Positions 1-6,292 of a stretch of DNA of 22,622 nt are shown here, in pieces. Position numbers and translations under genes: made by a program. Below the pieces are notes generated by a model that was not told where the DNA came from, did not search any database, and worked only from the letters and a program-made list of their open reading frames with translations. Position 1 is the stretch's first letter. Each line of letters opens with the position of its first letter. Source of the DNA: JAHFLQ01 sp964432465 (lineage in GTDB: Bacteria > Patescibacteriota > Minisyncoccia > UBA6257 > WO2-44-18); assembly GCA_964432465.1 (NCBI GenBank), contig CAYSNI010000013.1, positions 1 to 22,622 on the forward strand, given 5' to 3'.

Positions 1-43
1 TCGCCATGATTTCCGAAAGTGCTGTCTTCACGAGGCTCGCCAT
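1..43 (-). CDS. Start of an unidentified gene cut by the left window edge
   Basis: The minus strand reads ATG at 43-41 followed by codons for MASLVKTALSEIMA and then leaves the window. An AAGGAG Shine-Dalgarno sequence lies a few bases upstream of the ATG, and a strong promoter (122-151) points at it with a leader of about 70 nt. The leader contains a small CCGGC/GCCGG hairpin. Fourteen residues are too few to name a family. I take it as a real gene because promoter, ribosome binding site and open frame agree. Confidence 0.6.
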   Translation of the reverse strand, partial: MASLVKTALSEIMA

Positions 44-121
44 ATGGCTCTCCTTTTCTTAGCTGATCGGCTCTCCGGCGACAGGCCGGTTCTCCGAATA
101 GCTGGTTAACGATCTGCCCTA

Positions 122-151
122 TTTATAGCATGAAATAGGCCAATTTGTCAA
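122..151 (-). promoter_or_regulatory. Strong sigma-70 promoter for the left-edge gene
   Basis: On the minus strand TTGACA (151-146) is followed after 18 nt by TATAAA (127-122). TGC directly precedes the -10 box, giving an extended -10. It is built like the promoter at 19113-19142 (TTGACA, 18 nt, TGC-TATACT). Transcription would start near 115 and run off the left edge. Confidence 0.75.
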
Positions 152-164
152 GGCTTCCCTATTA

Positions 165-360
165 ACCACTCCCCTGAGGATTTTGGCTCGGGCGTGATTC
201 ATTTCTCTTACCAACCCCAAGAGCCATTTCCTTTTCAAGCCAGTATCAGCGGAAGTAATAAAAATCCTTTCTTCTCTTACCACTCCCCTGAGGATTTTGG
301 CTCGGGCGTGATTCATTTCTCTTACCAACCCCAAGAGCCATTTCCTTTTCAAGCCAGTAT
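165..360. repeat. 82-bp direct repeat in two copies, 114-bp period
   Basis: Positions 165-246 and 279-360 are identical by eye over 82 bp, and similarity decays into the following 20 bases. The period of 114 bp is exactly 38 codons, so the minus strand stays open through both copies and would encode a repeated peptide (core MNHARAKILRGVV). I see no ribosome binding site or family match for that peptide, so I treat the segment as a non-coding duplication. The stretch 44-507 otherwise holds the promoter at 122-151, the terminator at 387-404 and a palindromic segment. Confidence 0.85.
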
Positions 361-379
361 TTAGCGAAGGTAACAGAAA

Positions 380-467
380 CAAATAACCCTCTCGAGCGAG
401 AGGGAAGCCGGAACTGAAGCCCGACGGAATTCCGGAGGGTTCCCCGAAGCGAGAGAGGGATTATTTG
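380..467. repeat. Imperfect palindromic segment with inverted ends
   Basis: The segment starts CAAATAACCCTCTC and ends GAGAGAGGGATTATTTG, which are inverted copies with one or two mismatches. Further pairing inside (CCGGAA/TTCCGG) makes the whole 88 bp foldable. It lies downstream of rpsI. It could be a small palindromic repeat element or simply the region around the operon terminator. No target-site duplication is evident. Confidence 0.45.
387..404 (-). terminator. Intrinsic terminator of the infA-to-rpsI operon
   Basis: On the minus strand CCCTCTC-GCTC-GAGAGGG forms a 7-bp stem with a tetraloop followed by the T-rich TTATTTGTTTCTG. It is about 100 nt beyond the rpsI stop codon and is the first good terminator after that gene. 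Confidence 0.6.
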
Positions 468-507
468 TCTGAACCGTAGCGTACTGGCGCGGGAAGGAGA
501 TGGCGAC

Positions 508-936
508 CTATCTTTTCGCCCACTGCGGCGCCCTGCGCGCCTTGAGCAGTCCATACTTCTTACGTTCAACAGTACGAGAATCTCGAGTCATATATCCAGC
601 TCGGCGAAGGGTTGGCTTCATCGTCTCATCGGCTTTCGCCAAAGCTCGGGAAATCGCGTTGCGTACGGCGTCAGCCTGGGCATTGATACCGCCACCGGAT
701 ACGTGGACAGAAGCGCCCATCTTTTCATGAATCTTTAAGACATCGAATGGGGCAAAAGCGGTCAACTGATTGCGGAGAGTTTTAAAATACTGCTTATAAT
801 CTTTATCGTTAACCGTAATACCAACCTTGCCGGCAAAAACACGCGCGCTCGCGTTAGCGGTTTTTCGTCCTCCTTTCGCGGAAAAAAATCGGACGGCGGG
901 TACTTTTTCTACTACTATTTTTTTAACTGGCACCAT
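508..936 (-). CDS. rpsI: 30S ribosomal protein uS9
   Basis: uS9 is a small-subunit head protein whose basic C-terminal tail reaches the P-site tRNA. The 142 residues contain the family signatures: GGRKTANASARV near residue 22, the GGGINAQADAVRNAISRAL segment near 100, and the C-terminus KARRAPQWAKR, matching the usual ...KARRAPQFSKR. The length is slightly above the usual ~130 because of a short N-terminal extension. It is the last gene of the operon, 15 nt after rplM, as in many bacteria where rplM-rpsI is a pair. The stop is TAG. Confidence 0.97.
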   Translation of the reverse strand: MVPVKKIVVEKVPAVRFFSAKGGRKTANASARVFAGKVGITVNDKDYKQYFKTLRNQLTAFAPFDVLKIHEKMGASVHVSGGGINAQADAVRNAISRALAKADETMKPTLRRAGYMTRDSRTVERKKYGLLKARRAPQWAKR

Positions 937-951
937 TGGTTTTTTATAAAA

Positions 952-1293
952 TTACTTTTCTATAGTTAACCGATTCAAGCGGTTCTGTTTCAAATAATTC
1001 TGAGGCAACATTCGCTTTACCGCGAGCTCAAAAACCTGCTCCGGAGATTTCGCGAAATATTCCTTATAGACACGCTCGCGTAGATGACCCATGTAGCCCG
1101 TGTGCCGGTAGTAGATTTTCTGATCAGCTTTACGGCCGGTAACTACGATCTGGGAAGCGTTCTTAATTATTACTTTGTCCTTGCCAGGATTGTGCGGCAA
1201 ATAATCAGCATGCTGTTTGCCCTGGAGAAGCTGGGCGACCTGGGAGGCCAGACGACCTAACTTTTGATTTTTAGCGTCAATTACGTATTCCAT
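952..1293 (-). CDS. rplM: 50S ribosomal protein uL13
   Basis: uL13 is an early-binding large-subunit protein. The start of the mature fold (YVIDAKNQKLGRLAS), the HNPGKDKVIIKNA segment and YYRHTGYMGHLRE identify it. I chose ATG at 1293 (protein begins MEYVID, 113 aa) over the in-frame ATG at 1311: the family core begins here, and this start sits 1 nt after the rplQ stop, a spacing also seen at alaS/amidohydrolase and rpsR/PAP2. The protein lacks the ~10-20 residue N-terminal lead and part of the C-terminal tail of longer homologues. No clear Shine-Dalgarno sequence; translation probably relies on coupling to rplQ. Confidence 0.96.
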   Translation of the reverse strand: MEYVIDAKNQKLGRLASQVAQLLQGKQHADYLPHNPGKDKVIIKNASQIVVTGRKADQKIYYRHTGYMGHLRERVYKEYFAKSPEQVFELAVKRMLPQNYLKQNRLNRLTIEK

Positions 1294-1294
1294 T

Positions 1295-1636
1295 TTATTT
1301 AACAAATTCAATGAAGGCTAAAGGGGCGCCATCACGCTTGCGGGACTTCGCTTCTTTAATGATGCGTAAGTAACCGCCGGCACGCTCTTTATAACGCAGG
1401 GCAATATCAAAGTAAAGCTTTTCCGCTGATTTTTTCGGCAACTTGGCAAGTAAGGTGCGGAAGGCCGGTAGCTGCTGTTTCTTTGCAACCGTAATCAGCT
1501 TCTCCACTATTGGGCGAATTTCTTTAGCTCGAGGCACGGTGGTCTCGATCTTTTCGTGCATTATTAAGTTGTTCGCCAAGCCTTGGATAAAGAGTTTCCT
1601 TTGTCCACGCATGCGATGGAATTTACGATGTGCCAT
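1295..1636 (-). CDS. rplQ: 50S ribosomal protein bL17
   Basis: bL17 sits near the polypeptide exit tunnel. The sequence opens with MAHRKFHRMRGQRK, matching the family N-terminus (M.HRK..R...RK), and contains HEKIETTVPRAKEIRPIVEKLIT, the usual signature; 113 aa is normal. It normally follows rpoA directly; here a 265-bp inverted-repeat segment with a small ORF separates them. Its ATG lies 2 nt beyond the end of that inverted repeat, so folding of the repeat would strongly affect access to its start. No Shine-Dalgarno sequence is visible. Confidence 0.97.
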   Translation of the reverse strand: MAHRKFHRMRGQRKLFIQGLANNLIMHEKIETTVPRAKEIRPIVEKLITVAKKQQLPAFRTLLAKLPKKSAEKLYFDIALRYKERAGGYLRIIKEAKSRKRDGAPLAFIEFVK

Positions 1637-1638
1637 AA

Positions 1639-1903
1639 GTGCTTATGAATGCAATATCTTGTTCAATTGAAGGCGGCGACCTTGCATCTGATTTCTAGGC
1701 TTATGAGCGAAAGGATATACCATATCTTGAGTGAATGCAACGACGAAATCAGCCAAGGTCGCGCCTCCCAGACGGGTAAGAAAATTTTGCGCAGCTGCTT
1801 TGCCGTTCACTCTAGGAGTAGAGTCTACACCAGCGAGCTCACGGCGTGCATCTGCATCAAAATTTTTCTTATCAATTTGAGAAAATATTGCATTCATAAG
1901 CAC
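1639..1903. repeat. 265-bp segment bounded by a perfect 19-bp inverted repeat between rpoA and rplQ
   Basis: Positions 1639-1657 (GTGCTTATGAATGCAATAT) are exactly complementary to 1885-1903, and similarity continues inward for about 12 more bases with a gap. A second inverted repeat lies inside: 1671-1695 pairs with 1745-1766 with about 21 matched pairs and small bulges. The outer repeat abuts the rpoA stop codon on one side and lies 2 nt from the rplQ start on the other. This could be a MITE-like insertion or a structured intercistronic RNA regulating rplQ. No target duplication is recognisable. Confidence 0.8.
1643..1903 (-). CDS. Small hypothetical protein inside the rpoA-rplQ inverted repeat
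   Basis: The frame opens with GTG at 1903 (or ATG at 1897) immediately after the rpoA TAG and closes with TAA at 1643, giving 84-86 residues. The translation looks protein-like (acidic-basic N-terminus, then ..FLTRLGGATLADFVV.. and VYPFAHKPRN) but I recognise no family. Start and stop codons both lie inside the two arms of the 19-bp inverted repeat, and the inner inverted repeat falls in the coding part. Such dense pairing fits a structured RNA or mobile element as well as a gene. Close packing with rpoA and rplQ is the main argument for translation. Confidence 0.4.
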   Translation of the reverse strand: MLMNAIFSQIDKKNFDADARRELAGVDSTPRVNGKAAAQNFLTRLGGATLADFVVAFTQDMVYPFAHKPRNQMQGRRLQLNKILHS

Positions 1904-2677
1904 CTATTCTTCTTTTTTCTTACGGGATTTTTTAACTTTCTTCTCCCCTTCCTCCGCGACTGGAGCGACAACTTCTACCTCTTTTACTTCCACGCCAGAA
2001 ATCTTCACAAAGTGATCCTGCAAAATATTGCTGGCCTTGCGAATGGCGGCAGAAGGCGTAACGCTGCCATCGGTTTCCACAATCAAGCGAAGTTTGTTGT
2101 AATCGGCACGCTCGCCTACCCGCATGTTTTCCACGGTAAAATTGACTTTAGTAACTGGAGAAAACAAGGCGTCGAGAGCAATCACGCCAATTGGAAGTTT
2201 GTCGTTCTTTCGGCTCTCCACTGGAGAATAACCTAAGCCTTTTTCTACGGTAATTTCCATTTCCAAATCCGCTCCCTTGCCAGTCAAAGTAGCGATATGG
2301 GCACCCGGAGTAATCAAATCCACGTTCGCGTTAACCTCAATATCCGCGGCGGTAATATCACCTTCTTTCTTCATTTTTAGAGTTAAAACCTGGGGCTCGT
2401 CGGTGTGAATGCGGAAACGAACTTTTTTCAAATTAAGACCGATCTCAACAACGTCTTCTTTAATACCATCAATAGTAGAAAACTCATGGTTCACGCCTTT
2501 GATCTTAAACTGAGTGATCGCGGCGCCTGGTAGCGACGACAAAAGCACGCGGCGCAAAGCATTGCCGATGGTCAAACCGTAACCGGCATAAAGTCCATCA
2601 ACCTCAAAAACCGCCTCCTTATCTCCTTCTGAGACTTTCTTAACGCTGACTGTTTCGCTTAAATATTGATATTCCAT
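1904..2677 (-). CDS. rpoA: RNA polymerase alpha subunit lacking the C-terminal domain
   Basis: Alpha dimerises to nucleate RNA polymerase assembly. The 257 residues cover the N-terminal domain: YAGYGLTIGNALRRVLLSSLPG near residue 31, with TIGNALRRVLLSS being the assembly signature, the insert domain, and VGERADYNKLRLIVETDGS near residue 206. After about residue 235 the protein ends in a charged tail (EEGEKKVKKSRKKKEE). The usual alpha-CTD (about 70 residues that bind UP elements and activators) is absent, and the following frame does not encode it. Typical alpha is 310-330 aa. rpoA starts 4 nt after rpsD, so the two are probably coupled. Confidence 0.96.
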   Translation of the reverse strand: MEYQYLSETVSVKKVSEGDKEAVFEVDGLYAGYGLTIGNALRRVLLSSLPGAAITQFKIKGVNHEFSTIDGIKEDVVEIGLNLKKVRFRIHTDEPQVLTLKMKKEGDITAADIEVNANVDLITPGAHIATLTGKGADLEMEITVEKGLGYSPVESRKNDKLPIGVIALDALFSPVTKVNFTVENMRVGERADYNKLRLIVETDGSVTPSAAIRKASNILQDHFVKISGVEVKEVEVVAPVAEEGEKKVKKSRKKKEE

Positions 2678-2681
2678 ATTT

Positions 2682-3293
2682 TTATTTTGAGTAGAAATCG
2701 ACGACCATGCTTACATCAAACGAGCTATCAGAGTCCTTAGGTAGAGCCATTATCTTACCTTCTAATTTATCTGACTCCAGCTTGACCCAGACCGGCGCAT
2801 CATATTTTTTCAACTTTTCAGCTAGGTCTTTAAACATTATATACTCTTTTGACTGCGGACGGATACCGATCAAGTCATTTACTCGAACCTGGTAGGACGG
2901 GATATTGGTCTTGCGGCCATTTACCAGCACATGTCCATGATTCACCATCTGACGGGCCACGGATCGAGATGGAGCCAGACCCATCCGAAAGACTGCGTTG
3001 TCGAGTCGGCGCTCGAGCATCTGCATGATCATCTCGCCGGTAACCCCAGGACTTTTGATCGCCTTTTTCACCAAGCTCTTCATCTGCGATTCCCGGATGC
3101 CGTAAGTGAAGCGAATCTTCTGTTTCTCTTTCACCTGCTGACCGAATTCCGAAAGAGACTTGTAAGACTTACCGTGCTGTCCCGGTCGTTGGGCGCGACG
3201 CATAGTTACGCACTTCGCGGAATTACAACGATGCGCCTTTAAGAAAAGCTTAGTGCCAACTGATCGTTCTTTTTTTTCTCTTGTATCAAACAT
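2682..3293 (-). CDS. rpsD: 30S ribosomal protein uS4
   Basis: uS4 nucleates assembly of the small subunit by binding 16S rRNA. RRAQRPGQHGKS, the S4 RNA-binding domain (MLERRLDNAVFRMGLAPSRS, then QMVNHGHVLVNGR near residue 115) and the ending VVDFYSK identify it; 203 aa is normal. The N-terminus is odd: it begins MFDTREKKERSVGTKLFLK and keeps only the second pair of the zinc-binding Cys set (HRCNSAKC), while the usual CxxC near residue 9 is missing. No in-frame upstream start could restore it: a TAA stops the frame two codons before the ATG. Confidence 0.97.
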   Translation of the reverse strand: MFDTREKKERSVGTKLFLKAHRCNSAKCVTMRRAQRPGQHGKSYKSLSEFGQQVKEKQKIRFTYGIRESQMKSLVKKAIKSPGVTGEMIMQMLERRLDNAVFRMGLAPSRSVARQMVNHGHVLVNGRKTNIPSYQVRVNDLIGIRPQSKEYIMFKDLAEKLKKYDAPVWVKLESDKLEGKIMALPKDSDSSFDVSMVVDFYSK

Positions 3294-3319
3294 GTTGTTT
3301 AGTAATTAGTAGCTAGTAA

Positions 3320-3799
3320 TTAGACACGGCGCACTTTCGCCCGTCTTGGGCCGTTATGCGGAATCGGGGTTACGTCTTTAATGGAAAGAATATTAAAGCC
3401 GTGATTAGGAAGGGAACGGATTGCGGAATCACGCCCGCCACCAACACCGCTCACGATTACTGCTACATTGGTCGGACCATTCTTTTTCAACTTCTCAGCA
3501 AGCGCGGCTATCACTTTGGAAGCGGCAAAGGCGGTCGCTTTTTTCGGACCAGAGAAGCCCATCGCGCCCGCAGAACCCCAGGCCAACAGATTTCCTTTAT
3601 CATCCGTCACCGAAACAAGAGTATTGTTGTAGGAAGCATTAACGTAAACCCGGCCATTTTCCACCTTTTTAGAAGGCGTTTTCGCTTCCGGCTTACCCAC
3701 CTCGGCAGAAACTTTAGCCGCTACAGCAACAGCCGCTTCCGTTTTCGAAGCTGTTTTAACTGTTTTTTCACTCTTGATTACTGGTTTTTTAGTTGGCAT
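3320..3799 (-). CDS. rpsK: 30S ribosomal protein uS11 with Ala/Lys-rich N-terminal extension
   Basis: uS11 lies on the platform of the small subunit. NGRVYVNASYNNTLVSVTD near residue 48, SAGAMGFSGPKKAT, SGVGGGRDSAIRSL and the ending PIPHNGPRRAKVRRV are family signatures. The core is preceded by about 46 residues of low-complexity Lys/Ala/Val sequence, making 159 aa instead of about 129. I keep the upstream ATG because it leaves a gap of 33 nt to rpsM and the extension shows no stop. Such basic tails are probably disordered and rRNA-facing (inference). Confidence 0.96.
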   Translation of the reverse strand: MPTKKPVIKSEKTVKTASKTEAAVAVAAKVSAEVGKPEAKTPSKKVENGRVYVNASYNNTLVSVTDDKGNLLAWGSAGAMGFSGPKKATAFAASKVIAALAEKLKKNGPTNVAVIVSGVGGGRDSAIRSLPNHGFNILSIKDVTPIPHNGPRRAKVRRV

Positions 3800-3832
3800 G
3801 TTCGTTATTGCTAGAATTTAGTTTTTTTAACT

Positions 3833-4216
3833 TTACTTCAGCTCTGTCTTACGTTTACCGCTACCCGCAGTCTTACGGACGTTGCCACGCACCGTGCGAG
3901 AATTAGTTTTTGTCCTTTGTCCGCGAACTGGTAACCGGCGGGAATGACGCATACCGCGATAAGTTTGCAAATCTTTCAATAGATTAATATTTTGTTTCAA
4001 AACCTGACGCAACTCACCTTCCACTTTATATCTCTTTTCAATCAAATTTTGAATCTTGTTTACTTCATCGGAGGTCAGTTCTTTCGCTCGCTTGTTGGCA
4101 TCAATGCCGGTGTCCTTCAGAATCTTTTTAGAAAGAGCGGCGCCGATTCCGTAAAGATAACAAAGCGAAGCTTCGATTCGCTTATTGTCAGGAATATTTA
4201 TGCCAAAGATACGCAT
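3833..4216 (-). CDS. rpsM: 30S ribosomal protein uS13
   Basis: uS13 forms intersubunit bridges in the head and contacts P-site tRNA. The start MRIFGINIPDNKRIEASLCYLYGIG is the typical N-terminus, with helix-two-turn-helix around residues 25-60 and the basic C-terminal signature YRGMRHSRRLPVRGQRTKTNSRT near residue 90. Length 127 is normal. It lies between rpmJ (24 nt upstream) and rpsK (33 nt downstream), the usual order of the alpha operon. Confidence 0.97.
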   Translation of the reverse strand: MRIFGINIPDNKRIEASLCYLYGIGAALSKKILKDTGIDANKRAKELTSDEVNKIQNLIEKRYKVEGELRQVLKQNINLLKDLQTYRGMRHSRRLPVRGQRTKTNSRTVRGNVRKTAGSGKRKTELK

Positions 4217-4240
4217 GAGATTAGTAGTGAGTAAATAATT

Positions 4241-4354
4241 TTATCCTTGTCGCTGTTTGTGTTTTGGATTTTTGCAGATAACCCGAACCCGCCCGGCACG
4301 GCGGACGATTTTACAGCTAATACAAATTGCTTTTACTGAGGATCGTACTTTCAT
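4241..4354 (-). CDS. rpmJ: 50S ribosomal protein bL36
   Basis: This 37-residue gene is easy to miss. The minus strand reads MKVRSSVKAICISCKIVRR followed by AGRVRVICKNPKHKQRQG and TAA. The zinc ribbon is intact: C-x2-C (CISC), then one Cys (VIC) and one His (KH), as in zinc-containing bL36. Its place between infA and rpsM is the standard one. Confidence 0.95.
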   Translation of the reverse strand: MKVRSSVKAICISCKIVRRAGRVRVICKNPKHKQRQG

Positions 4355-4379
4355 TTTTATTGGTAGTAAGCCGGCCAAC

Positions 4380-4598
4380 CTACAGTCTGCGAACAATCCG
4401 GCCGCGAGCGTCGTCGTAAGGAGTCATTTCCAAAGTAACACGATCCCCCGGAAGAATTTTTATATAATGAAGACGCATCTTTCCAGAAAGATACGCGAGT
4501 ATTGTCTTGCCTTCGCCGATACTGACTCTAAAAGTAGCCCCCGGCAGCGCCTCTTCCACTCGCCCTTCCAGACGCTTTACGTCCTGCTTATCAGCCAT
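4380..4598 (-). CDS. infA: Translation initiation factor IF-1
   Basis: IF-1 occupies the ribosomal A site during initiation. The 72 residues form an S1-like OB fold: MADKQDVKRLEGRVEEALPG at the start, AYLSGKMRLHYIKILPGDRV in the middle and SPYD-like MTPYDDARGRIVRRL at the end, the family signature. The frame stays open upstream to a TTG at 4637, but that TTG is the -35 box of the promoter; the ATG at 4598 matches the family start. infA is the first gene of the operon and lies 10 nt from the -10 box, so its mRNA is probably leaderless. Confidence 0.97.
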   Translation of the reverse strand: MADKQDVKRLEGRVEEALPGATFRVSIGEGKTILAYLSGKMRLHYIKILPGDRVTLEMTPYDDARGRIVRRL

Positions 4599-4608
4599 GT
4601 AAGTAAGA

Positions 4609-4637
4609 ATACTAGCAAAACAACTTAAAATCGTCAA
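4609..4637 (-). promoter_or_regulatory. Promoter of the infA-rpmJ-rpsM-rpsK-rpsD-rpoA-rplQ-rplM-rpsI operon
   Basis: On the minus strand TTGACG (4637-4632) and TAGTAT (4614-4609) are separated by exactly 17 nt, with TGC before the -10 box. The infA ATG begins 10 nt after the -10 box, so the transcript would carry only about 3-4 nt ahead of the start codon. No Shine-Dalgarno site exists in that interval. Confidence 0.85.
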
Positions 4638-4740
4638 CCCCCGCCCTATTAGCAGTAAAAGACTTAAAATTCATAGCTTTATCGACTAATATTAGGAGCA
4701 TTATTTATTTAATCATTCTACGTTTTAAAGCGTGAATCAG

Positions 4741-6282
4741 CTAGTCTACGGTGATGCTTATTTTAGCCTCATTCTGCGGTACCGATTTCACCCAAAACGG
4801 CCACAGCCCAATCTGAATGGTTTGAATCGAGGGTAGGCCATAGACGATCCGTCGAAGCTCGGCTTCGGATTTACCTTTAATCTGTTGACGAAGCTCCTGA
4901 ATATCTACCCGCTTCGCAATCACCGCTTTAAAATTCACCGGAAAACTAATCTTGCCGATACTGAAATCTGCCCGGCCAGCACCGTAAGTTACGGTGGAAC
5001 TTTTGAGCTCATAATCCAAGCCTTTATCTTTTTCTAGTTTACCAGTCAACATTTTTAAAACATCCGCTTCGCGAAAGGCAATCACGCTGATCTGGGCATC
5101 AGAAGAAATCTGAAATGTGCCATCGCTATTGGGTACGGTAATAATATTGTGCTTTATCAAAGTGAACTTGGACGCGCCGTCAACCAGTTTGAAATCTGAC
5201 GGAACCTGAACGGTAATTTTTTGCTTAATGGACGCCTGAATTTTCGCGGAGATATCTGCCTTGGCTTTAGCGAGATCACTGTCGGTCGGATAAGCCACCA
5301 GGCCGATATATCCGCCGGTCATCACCGCCTGAGAATTAGCATAAAACGCGGAATACTTCGGCGTACCCTTAAATCCCGGAATAGTGAAATGACTGACTGG
5401 TCCGAGATTGTATTCAATGCCAGCCTGATCGGCAACCACATCGGCAACAAGCGTAGAGGGAATGATGTTGCCCTCCACGATTTTTGCACCGGGCACCGTC
5501 ACGCCCTTACTTAACCGGAAGATCTTCCCATCCGGAGTAAGCAAGCGGGTAGTCGCGACCAAGGGCTGGGGATCAGAGCTGTAAGCGTTATAAATCGTAA
5601 CCGGACCGGTGGCTTTTTCTGCCACAGATTTTTTACCGCTCGCCGGATACGAAAGCTGAATGGTTTGCTTTTCTGTGAAAATCTGTCCCGGCACAGTGGC
5701 GTTTCGGGAATCAATTGAAGCCAGTTTTTGCGCGACCACTGAATCGGTATAAGTCCAATCGCTTTTGACGGTGGTCAGCTGGATTTCTGCTTTCGGCAAA
5801 ACTGAATTCGCGATAAAAAACGCGCCCCCGAAAAAAACTAATCCGGCCGCTAAATAAAGTGCTCGCCTCTTCAAATTGACTCGCCTTTTTAATTTAGCCG
5901 GTTTGCGATTCACCGACTCTACTAATTTATTTTTTAAAATCTCATCCTCATCCTGATCAGCTTTAGTCTGGCGGGTAGAGACGATATCGCTAAACTGACG
6001 TTTTGTTCTTGAAAGAATCGGATTCCAAGAATCAAGCCCGGAAACTCCGGCAAGATCGATTACTTTGTCATCCACTGACTCGACAATAATTTTTTTCTTC
6101 AGCAAGCTCGCTTCTCTTTTAATTAAATGGAAGTTTGCCAAGGATTCCGCTAATTTGGAAAATCGTGGAATGCTTAGAATTACTTCTTTTGCATCCGCGT
6201 CAATAATTTTTTCCACGACTAAAGCAACTTCATCGCTTTTATTGACGGAAATTTTTTTAATTTTATTGATTGAGACTTTCAT
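4741..6282 (-). CDS. Baseplate-J-like single-pass membrane protein
   Basis: The 513-residue protein has a soluble N-terminal domain (residues ~15-110, with EKIIDADAKEVILSIPRFSK and KREASLLKKKIIVES), a basic stretch (KLKRRVNLKRR, ~130-141), one membrane helix (ALYLAAGLVFFGGAFFIANSV, about 142-162) and a large extracytoplasmic part. Within that part, ATGPVTIYNAYSSDPQPLV, a TRLLTPDGKIFRL segment and an ADQAGIEYNLGP/FTIPGFKGTP stretch resemble the baseplate J/gp47-like domain found in many CPR and Chloroflexi membrane proteins (from memory). Function is unknown; envelope structure is a guess. It starts 10 nt after the FtsA-like gene and is probably co-transcribed with it. Stop TAG. Confidence 0.7.
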   Translation of the reverse strand: MKVSINKIKKISVNKSDEVALVVEKIIDADAKEVILSIPRFSKLAESLANFHLIKREASLLKKKIIVESVDDKVIDLAGVSGLDSWNPILSRTKRQFSDIVSTRQTKADQDEDEILKNKLVESVNRKPAKLKRRVNLKRRALYLAAGLVFFGGAFFIANSVLPKAEIQLTTVKSDWTYTDSVVAQKLASIDSRNATVPGQIFTEKQTIQLSYPASGKKSVAEKATGPVTIYNAYSSDPQPLVATTRLLTPDGKIFRLSKGVTVPGAKIVEGNIIPSTLVADVVADQAGIEYNLGPVSHFTIPGFKGTPKYSAFYANSQAVMTGGYIGLVAYPTDSDLAKAKADISAKIQASIKQKITVQVPSDFKLVDGASKFTLIKHNIITVPNSDGTFQISSDAQISVIAFREADVLKMLTGKLEKDKGLDYELKSSTVTYGAGRADFSIGKISFPVNFKAVIAKRVDIQELRQQIKGKSEAELRRIVYGLPSIQTIQIGLWPFWVKSVPQNEAKISITVD

Positions 6283-6292
6283 TTTTCTTTTA

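Noticed and set aside
119..382. 87-codon minus-strand frame with a duplicated peptide
   Set aside because: No ribosome binding site or promoter, it crosses the promoter at 122-151 on its own strand, and its length is explained by a 114-bp tandem repeat.
1649..2236. 195-codon plus-strand frame opposite rpoA and the inverted-repeat segment
   Set aside because: It runs antisense through conserved rpoA sequence and its translation shows no recognisable domain.
3356..3814. 152-codon plus-strand frame opposite rpsK
   Set aside because: It is antisense to a clear ribosomal protein gene and has no family features.
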